DNA from: Dromaius novaehollandiae
Lineage: Eukaryota; Chordata; Aves; Casuariiformes; Dromaiidae
NCBI RefSeq assembly: GCF_036370855.1
Contig: NW_026991471.1
Coordinates: forward strand, 1 to 64,000
DNA: 64,000 nt
Direction of reading: 5' to 3'
The position numbers and the translations under genes were made by a program. Below, one piece after another: positions 57,268-64,000 of this stretch. Below the pieces are notes generated by a model. That model did no database searches. It was not told the origin of the DNA and worked only from the letters and a program-made list of their open reading frames with translations. Positions within the stretch are counted from its first letter, which is position 1; every line of letters begins with the position of its first letter.

Positions 57268-57527
57268 CCATCGGAGATGGAAAACACTTCCTGCCCTGTA
57301 CCGGGGAAAAACAGGGGCATTCCACTGTCCCCCGTGACCTGTGGGGACTCAGGCGTGAGTGACACATGTCCAGTAAGGAACAGACCCAGCGGGCACTACA
57401 GCTCCTGGCCTGCCACGCGGCCGCCTGCTGGGAACCCCGCTGGCAGGGACCTGCCGCCGCCGCCCCCCCCCCCGCGGGGCCACCTCGAGAGGCGCAGCAT
57501 GGTCACCCAGTAGCCCCGCCTGAGAAG

Positions 57528-57547
57528 ACTACACCTCCCAGCATACC
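57528..57547 (+). promoter_or_regulatory. ZNF143-type motif 1 in duplicon A'
   Basis: ACTACACCTCCCAGCATACC matches the ZNF143 pattern ACTACAnnTCCCAnnATGC with one change near the end. It is preceded by GAGAAG in the position where the next modules carry CGGAAG. Confidence 0.6.
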
Positions 57548-57588
57548 GTGCACGCGAAAAGGGCGGCCCGGAAGCCCAGTGCCGGAAG

Positions 57589-57608
57589 ACTACCGCTCCC
57601 AGCATGCC
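57589..57608 (+). promoter_or_regulatory. ZNF143/ETS module 2 in duplicon A'
   Basis: ACTACCGCTCCCAGCATGCC, a strong ZNF143 motif, directly preceded by GCCGGAAG, an ETS/GABP core. It starts 61 bp after motif 1. Confidence 0.68.
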
Positions 57609-57652
57609 GCGCTCAGAACAAACAGGCCCCACCGGAAGCCCAGTGCCGGAAG

Positions 57653-57672
57653 ACTACTGCTCCCGGCATGCC
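57653..57672 (+). promoter_or_regulatory. ZNF143/ETS module 3 in duplicon A'
   Basis: ACTACTGCTCCCGGCATGCC, preceded by GCCGGAAG and by an additional CCGGAAGCCCAG. It starts 64 bp after module 2. The module has therefore been tandemly duplicated. The single motif in duplicon A (42,421) corresponds best to this or module 2. Confidence 0.65.
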
Positions 57673-58160
57673 GCGCCGAAAGCTACGGCTCCCCGCAGTC
57701 CCGCCCCCCAACGCCCGCCCCCCACCCGCAGCGCTGGGGCACCTTTGACCCTCGGCACATTCCGTTCCTTTCCGTCCCGCCCCCCTTCCCCTTCCCCCCT
57801 GTCCCCCCGGAAACGGCCGCAGAGCCCCGAGCGCGGCCCCGCCGGCCCCACCACCGGCCCGGGGCTCCCCCGACACCCCCGCGACCGGCCCCGCCTCAGC
57901 TCCGACACTGCCCCCGCCCCTCCACGACCCTCCTCCCCCCGCTCCCCGACACGCTCCCGAGCTGACACAGGAGACCCCCCCCCCCCCCCGCGCTCCTCCG
58001 ACCGCGCAGTAAACCGCACCACAGCCCCGGCGCACCCCCTTCCTCCCCCCGCCTCCGTGGCCCCGGGACGCTCCCAGCCGCCGGGACCCCCGGCACATGC
58101 GGGACCCGCAGCCTGCAGCGCGCCTCCCCCGGCCCCGCTCACCTCCTCCGCGGGGCGGCC
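57673..58160. promoter_or_regulatory. CpG island of duplicon A'
   Basis: GC- and CpG-rich sequence directly downstream of the ZNF143/ETS modules, with CCGTTCCTTTCCGTCCCGCC and repeated CCCCGG strings. With the modules it makes a credible CpG-island promoter. Frames open here on both strands are Pro/Arg/Gly-rich and carry no domain. Confidence 0.6.
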
Positions 58161-58479
58161 GCCGGGCTGGGCCCAAAGGGCCGTGCTCCGTGGCAGCTCC
58201 GCTGCCCAGCTCCGCTGCCCAGCTCCTGCCCCAGCGCCAGCTCCCCCCAACTGCGGCCCCAGCCCCCAAATGTGGGCCTGCCCTTGCCATCAGCCCCACC
58301 TGGGGCCTGTCCTGCCACCCAGCTCCCCCTGGCATTCATCCCAGCCCCAGGGCCCGCAGCTGTGGGCCTGCAGGAACTGGGCAGGGGGCCTGGCCATCAG
58401 CCCCTTCAGGGACAGCTGGGGCTGCCAGGGCAGCAGAGGCACCCCCACTCTCCTGACAGCAGCTTGCTGAGAGCTGAAG

Positions 58480-58870
58480 GGAGAGCCCTGCCTGGGGTGT
58501 AGAGTGCGGAAAGGGGAGTATGCGGAGCACAAGAGAACAAATCGAGAGCTCTGGGTGCAACACAAGTCAAGAAAAAAAAAAAAAAAAAAAGAACAACGAT
58601 AGAGCAAACAGAGTGACTCGGGGGGCACCAAAAGGAGGGCCCTGGGGCACACCCAGAAGCACCCAGAAAACTCCAGGACAGGAGAAAAAGCTAAACAGAG
58701 ACCTCTGCGGCGTGCCGCAAAACACACACGGGGCCACGGGGCGCACCGAAAGGCGCGCAGAGGGCTCGGGGGCAACCCAGAATGTGAACTGAGGGGTCCT
58801 GAGGGCATCAGAGGGCAAGTGCAGGGCTCTGGGGCAGACCAAAATACAGAGGAAGGGCCTTGGCGCACAC
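58480..58870 (+). repeat. 31-bp degenerate minisatellite in duplicon A'
   Basis: Counterpart of 43,540-43,930. It has the same GGGCTCTGGGGCA and GAGGGCAAGTGCAG phrases but keeps CG dinucleotides, such as GGCGCGCAGAGGGCTCGGGGG. The A-run at 58,572-58,590 (19 A) lies within it. Confidence 0.65.
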
Positions 58871-59476
58871 CAGAGGGGTCACCAGGCACGCCGCAGGGCT
58901 CAACGCGGCTGACAGGATGGCGCCTGCAGGCTGCCCCAGGCACACGAGCGACACTGCGGAGTGCCAAAAGCAAATCCGGGAGCGGTTCGGGGACCTCACG
59001 CAGCCCTGGAGGGGCTCTGGCAGCCCTCGCGATGAGGGGAAACACCCCCAAGAGCCCCGAGGGTCCAGGCAACGCAAGGGAAATTCCCCGCAGCTCTGGG
59101 AACAGCACCGGGCTCCCTGGCAAGCGCAGGCACTCCCAAGTACATGGGACTCGGGGACCAGCTCCCAGCCCCGGACACAATGCATAACCTCCTGCCTCAG
59201 GCATCGTGTTCAGGCAAACCGCCCTGGAGCTCGGCACCAGCGTGCCTCCCCTTACCTACGATATCCAAAGAGTCACCGCCGCACCAGCGTCTGTCCGTCC
59301 GTCCGTCCGTCGGGGAAGGGTCAGCTCCTGCCCCTGCCCTCGACGTGGCAGGTGTCCGAGTAGCCTCCCCCCAGTGCTTTTTCCTTCAGGGCCAGGATTC
59401 AGCTTGGAGAGCTGAGAGGAAAATGCCTGATCCCGCCTGCCTGCACTTCTGCCCTAACCCAGGCCAGAGCCCCTCA

Positions 59477-60422
59477 GGTTACTTAGTCCTCAGCGCTGCC
59501 TCGGGGAGGCCGAAATAACTGCTAACGGTCATTAGCGATACTTACCCTAGTTACCCGTGCCAGAACGCCTCCTCCTGTAGCAGTTCCTGGTGATATCGAG
59601 GGGCCGCTGCATTCTGGCTTCCTTGTTTCATCCCGTCCCTTCGGTATTAACCGCAAGCAAACGCTCGTCCGTCTCTTCTCCTCGTCAGCATTTGCTGTCC
59701 TTGGTTCCATCTCTGTAAGGAAGCGATAAACTCGCGTTTTACTTCCAGTGAAACGCTTAGGTTTATGCATGATCTTTTTCTCTTTACCCTGTTTTCTTTT
59801 TCCCCCTTTTTTTTCTTTTTTTCCTTCTTCTTTTCCTTAAGGGAAAGGTCTTAATACGGCACTTTGCACCATACGTTGCAGGGTAAACGGTCTGGAAACG
59901 TTACACACAGCAATTAGGGCTAGGTTATTAGGCAGGCGGGCACGTCGCCTAATACCTACCTAACGCCATCTTCCACGAAACCTTATTTTTATTCCGCTTC
60001 AGTGTTATTGTTACTGTTCGCAAACCCTCGTATGCATGCGCTTAACCGACAACTCTCTCGGTCTTTAACTACGTGGAGGAACGACAGCCCTCGATTTGCC
60101 TGTCTCCCTTTCAAACCTATTACCTTTTTGAGACTGCTCCTAGCTTCCTCTTACTCTTGCATGCTGGCCTCACAGGCGACGACCAAAACGAACAACTGCA
60201 TCGCTAGGTCTAGCCCCCTCTCTTCAAGATGTGCCCCTTCGGGGCTTACGTTTCTTGGTCTCTTCAACTTCAGCCGTGGCAATTAATCTAAAAAAGTAAG
60301 TATGACATCTATTCCTTTCCGTAGCTGCGCGTACGATAACAAAACAAAAGAAAGGCAGATACAGGGAACAGCAGCCACAGGGTAGGAACGGGTTACTCAG
60401 TCCTCAGCGCTGCCTCGGGGAG
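59477..60422 (+). repeat. 933-bp unit, array 2 copy 1
   Basis: Entire unit with a shortened right end. The exon-like minus-strand frame is intact (59522-59770). The YY1-like motif is near 59,965. Confidence 0.88.
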
Positions 60423-61351
60423 GCCGAAATAACTGCTAACGGTCATTAGCGATACTTACCCTAGTTACCCATGCCAGAACGCCTCCTCCTGTAGCAGTTC
60501 CTGGTGATATCGAGGGGCCGCTGCATTCTGGCTTCCTTGTTTCATCCCGTCCCTTCGGTATTAACCACAAGCAAACGCTCGTCCGTCTCTTCTCGTCAGC
60601 ATTTGCTGTCCTTGGTTCCATCTCTGTAAGGAAGCGATAAACTCGCGTTTTACTTCCAGTGAAACGCTTAGGTTTATGCATGATCTTTTTCTCTTTACCC
60701 TGTTTTCTTTTTCCCCCTTTTTTTTCTTTTTTTCCTTCTTCTTTTCCTTAAGGGAAAGGTCTTAATACGGCACTTTGCACCATACGTTGCAGGGTAAACG
60801 GTCTGGAAACGTTACACACAGCAATTAGGGCTAGGTTATTAGGCAGGCGGGCACGTCGCCTAATACCTACCTAACGCCATCTTCCACGAAACCTTATTTT
60901 TATTCCGCTTCAGTGTTATTGTTACTGTTCGCAAACCCTCGTATGCATGCGCTTAACCCACAACTCTCGGTCTTTAACTACGTGGAGGAACGACAGCCCT
61001 CGATTTGCCTGTCTCCCTTTCAAACCTATTACCTTTTTGAGACTGCTCCTAGCTTCCTCTTACTCTTGCATGCTGGCCTCACAGGCGACGACCAAAACGA
61101 ACAACTGGATCGCTAGGTCTAGCCCCCTCTCTTCAAGATGTGCCCCTTCGGGGCTTACGTTTCTTGGTCTCTTCAACTTCAGCCGTGGCAATTAATCTAA
61201 AAAAGTAAGTATGACATCTATTCCTTTCCGTAGCTGCGTGTACGATAACAAAACAAAAGAGAAACAGCCAAAGCAAAGCTAAGGCAGATACAGGCAACAG
61301 CAGCCACAGGGTAGGAACGGGTTACTCAGTCCTCAGCGCTGCCTCGGGGAG
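60423..61351 (+). repeat. 933-bp unit, array 2 copy 2
   Basis: 929 bp. A 3-bp deletion near 60,595 keeps the minus-strand frame open (60436-60681, 81 codons). A 2-bp deletion near 60,966 (CTCTCGG instead of CTCTCTCGG) shifts the plus-strand frame that is open in most other units. This speaks against the plus-strand frame being coding. Confidence 0.88.
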
Positions 61352-62285
61352 GCCGAAATAACTGCTAACGGTCATCAGCGATACTTACCCTAGTTACCCG
61401 TGCCAGAACGCCTCCTCCTGTAGCAGTTCCTGGTGATATCGAGGGGCCGCTGCATTCTGGCTTCCTTGTTTCATCCCGTCCCTTCGGTATTAACCGCAAG
61501 CAAACGCTCGTCCGTCTCTTCTCCTCGTCAGCATTTGCTGTCCTCGGTTCCATCTCTGTAAGGAAGCGATGAACTCGCGTTTTACTTCCAGTGAAACGCT
61601 TAGGTTTATGCATGATCTTTTTCTCTTTACCCTGTTTTCTTTTTCCCCCTTTTTTTTCTTTTTTTCCTTCTTCTTTTCCTTAAGGGAAAGGTCTTAATAC
61701 GGCACTTTGCACCATACGTTGCAGGGTAAACGGTCTGGAAACGTTACACACAGCAATTAGGGCTAGGTTATTAGGCAGGCGGGCACGTCGCCTAATACCT
61801 ACCTAACGCCATCTTCCACGAAACCTTATTTTTATTCCGCTTCAGTGTTATTGTTACTGTTCGCAAACCCTCGTATGCATGCACTTAACCGACAACTCTC
61901 TCGGTCTTTAACTACGTGGAGGAATGACAGCCCTCGATTTGCCTGTCTCCCTTTCAAACCTATTACCTTTTTGAGACTGCTCCTAGCTTCCTCTTACTCT
62001 TGCATGCTGGCCTCACAGGCGACGACCAAAACGAACAACTGCATCGCTAGGTCTAGCCCCCTCTCTTCAAGATGTGCCCCTTCGGGGCTTACGTTTCTTG
62101 GTCTCTTCAACTTCAGCCGTGGCAATTAATCTAAAAAAGTAAGTATGACATCTATTCCTTTCCGTAGCTGCGTGTACGATAACAAAACAAAACAGAAACA
62201 GCCAAAGCAAAGCTAAGGCAGATACAGGGAACAGCAGCCACAGGGCAGGAACGGGTTACTCAGTCCTCAGCGCTGCCTCGGGGAG
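61352..62285 (+). repeat. 933-bp unit, array 2 copy 3
   Basis: 934 bp with the standard layout. The minus-strand frame (61365-61613) is intact with a Tyr-to-His change. Confidence 0.88.
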
Positions 62286-62968
62286 GCCGAAATAACTGCT
62301 AACGGTCATTAGCGATACTTACCCTAGTTACCCGTGCCAGAACGCCTCCTCCTGTAGCAGTTCCTGGTGATATCGAGGGGCCGCTGCATTCTGGCTTCCT
62401 TGTTTCATCCCGTCCCTTCGGTATTAACCGCAAGCAAACGCTCGTCCGTCTCTTCTCTTCGTCAGCATTTGCTGTCCTCGGTTCCATATCTGTAAGGAAG
62501 CGATAAACTCGCGTTTTACTTCCAGTGAAACGCTTAGGTTTATGCATGATCTTTTTCTCTTTACCCTGTTTTCTTTTTCCCCCTTTTTTTCTTTTTTTCC
62601 TTCTTCTTTTCCTTAAGGGAAAGGTCTTAATACGGCACTTTGCACCATACGTTGCAGGGTAAACGGTCTGGAAACGTTACACACAGCAATTAGGGCTAGG
62701 TTATTAGGCAGGCGGGCACGTCGCCTAATACCTTCCTAACGCCATCTTCCACGAAACCTTATTTTTATTCCGCTTCAGTGTTATTGTTACTGTTCGCAAA
62801 CCCTCGTATGCATGCGCTTAACCCACAACTCTCTCGGTCTTTAACTACGTGGAGGAACGACAGCCCTCGATTTGCGTGTCTCCCTTTCAAACCTATTACC
62901 TTTTTGAGACTGCTCCTAGCTTCCTCTTACTCTTGCATGCTGGCCTCACAGGCGACGACCAAAATGAA
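62286..62968 (+). repeat. 933-bp unit, array 2 copy 4, truncated
   Basis: About 683 bp. It matches the truncated third unit of array 1 up to the same junction, including the private GATTTGCGTGTC variant near 62,872. The truncated unit and block B were therefore duplicated together. The minus-strand frame is intact (62299-62547). Confidence 0.88.
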
Positions 62969-64000
62969 CCACCGGATCCCCAGGTCTTGCTGCTTCTCTT
63001 CGAGATGTCCCCCTTCGGTGGGCTACCTTGCCAAACAAACCAAAAAGACTGCCGAGGCCGCGAGGGTACCAGATTTTCAGACCGCTTCTCCGAGGCTTTC
63101 GGGGTGACTGACGTCACCGCTTCGCTTCACGTTACTCACAGCTACCTTCCTCTATTACTTAGGGCTAAACCTGTTTCTGTCTGCAGAGGGGCTTGTTGCT
63201 TGTTTAAACTTGACATATAGTCCATAACCTGCTCTGCATGCTCCCTAGTCCCTTCTGCTTTTGCAACACTTGTGGTAATTCAAGGCGGTAATTAAGAGTC
63301 CCCATTGTCCCATAGGCTGGAGCGAGACATTGCTGCTGCTCTGAGGAGGTGCCTAAAAGCCACGCTGTTTTCGCTAGCATCACTGGGGCTTCCCAGAGCC
63401 CATCGGTGTTCTCTTTTGCTCTTCCCGAGCCTTTTAGGTTTTTTAGGCTATTCCTTAGCCCTCCATTTTAGGGCAATGTTCTCCTTAAGCACTGCGCACA
63501 GCACGATTATCCCAGATCAGCCACATCGTGCACACACAGAGGCTTCTGAGAGGCGGCTCAGAAGAAAAGAGAGAGAAGTCTCTTTGTCATCCGCACATTC
63601 ACCCGTCAACACTCTTCACCAGGAAGTGCTGTAACTTCCTGTTTCTCTAAAGCGGGACTGAGTCGAGGCGGAGACGCACATCGCACCCCATCTTTGTTAG
63701 AACGCCTCACTGCTGCGGGCACTGGGTCTGGCAGCAGTTTGAGGAAAGTTTGGGGCCTTGCACAGAGTGCAGGGGAAGGTCTGGAGTCAGTGACAACATT
63801 GCGGCAGGGCTCGGAGGCGTTTTGGGGCCTGTGGGGGTGTTGGGGCAGGATTTGTGGGTGGTTTAATGGCTCTGGGGGGGCTGGTTGCAGGAAGGGTGGG
63901 ACTCTGCGGGGCCCTCAGGGCAGGGGTGCCATCCCAGATGCGTAGTGAGCACATGGGGTGCCCTACGTGGCTCTCAGCTCGGCGGGAGCAGCCACCGGTC
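62969..64000. repeat. Block B, second copy (cut by window end)
   Basis: Near-identical to 53,135-54,167. The CRE is at 63,109-63,116 and the ETS palindrome at 63,620-63,641. The window ends at the point equivalent to 54,167, just before the first copy enters the CpG island. Whether the island is repeated cannot be seen. Confidence 0.9.

Larger units (their letters stand above)
56363..59476. repeat. Duplicon A' (CpG-rich copy of 41,790-44,760)
   Basis: Landmarks match duplicon A in the same order and orientation. Differences include a 582-bp LTR insertion, two extra ZNF143/ETS modules, an expanded A-tract (58,572-58,590) and a (CCGT)n tract near 59,293-59,311 that reads (CCAT)n in A. CpGs are much better preserved than in A. 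It ends abruptly at about 59,476, where the 933-bp macrosatellite begins. No coding gene is recognised. Confidence 0.85.
59477..62968 (+). repeat. 933-bp macrosatellite, array 2
   Basis: The landmark GCCGAAATAACTGC falls at 59509, 60423, 61352 and 62286, giving units of 914, 929 and 934 bp and a truncated fourth. The array begins abruptly inside duplicon A' sequence at about 59,476. The 914-bp unit lacks about 20 bp around AAACAGCCAAAGC near 60,350. The last unit breaks at the same point as array 1 and continues into block B. Confidence 0.95.

Noticed and set aside
58572-58590. 19-A run as a retroposon tail in duplicon A'
   Set aside because: Duplicon A has a short A-rich string at the same place (near 43,625), so this is local expansion of an existing tract and not an insertion.

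Overview
The window is non-coding, repeat-dominated DNA from a vertebrate nuclear genome. A bird is most likely, but that is an inference. It rests on a G-rich higher-order satellite, CpG-island and macrosatellite blocks, and a solo LTR whose layout resembles avian endogenous retroviruses. Nothing looks bacterial or phage-like: no operons, no RBS-led genes, no tRNA or rRNA. I found no protein-coding gene I can defend. Long open frames are by-products of tandem units whose lengths divide by three, or of stop-poor GC-rich sequence.

Layout. (1) 1-40,125: one satellite array. The basic monomer is about 162 bp. It is organised into a higher-order repeat (HOR) of 4,051 bp, which is 25 monomer-equivalents, and each HOR contains two blocks in inverted orientation. 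Copies 1-9 are near-identical; three of them have lost whole monomers. Copy 10 is strongly diverged and copy 11 is a truncated edge copy. (2) 40,126-41,105: very diverged sequence with a period of about 31 bp, probably related to the ancestor of the satellite. (3) 41,790-44,760: duplicon A, with a ZNF143-type promoter motif, a C-rich tract and more 31-bp repeat. (4) 44,760-50,370: mostly single-copy sequence with a degenerate AACCCT-like patch and a purine-rich minisatellite of about 40 bp. (5) 50,370-53,134: a macrosatellite with a 933-bp unit. (6) 53,135-54,167: block B, with a CRE and an ETS palindrome. (7) 54,168-55,700: a dense CpG island with a YY1 motif, seven NRF1 motifs in a 39-bp minisatellite, five GC boxes in an 18-bp minisatellite, another NRF1 palindrome and two 33-bp CTCF-type composites. 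(8) 56,363-59,476: duplicon A', a CpG-richer copy of A with three ZNF143/ETS modules and a solo LTR insertion. (9) 59,477-64,000: a second 933-bp macrosatellite followed by a near-identical copy of block B, cut by the window end.

Interpretation (inference). The window looks like the edge of a centromeric or subtelomeric satellite array passing into a duplicated, promoter-bearing subtelomere-like domain. The most notable candidate is the CpG island with repeated NRF1, Sp1, YY1 and CTCF sites between macrosatellite copies. It could be a promoter/insulator for a repeat-derived non-coding transcript, similar in layout to human subtelomeric TERRA promoters or to macrosatellite insulators. No TTAGGG array is present, so a telomere-proximal position is unproven.
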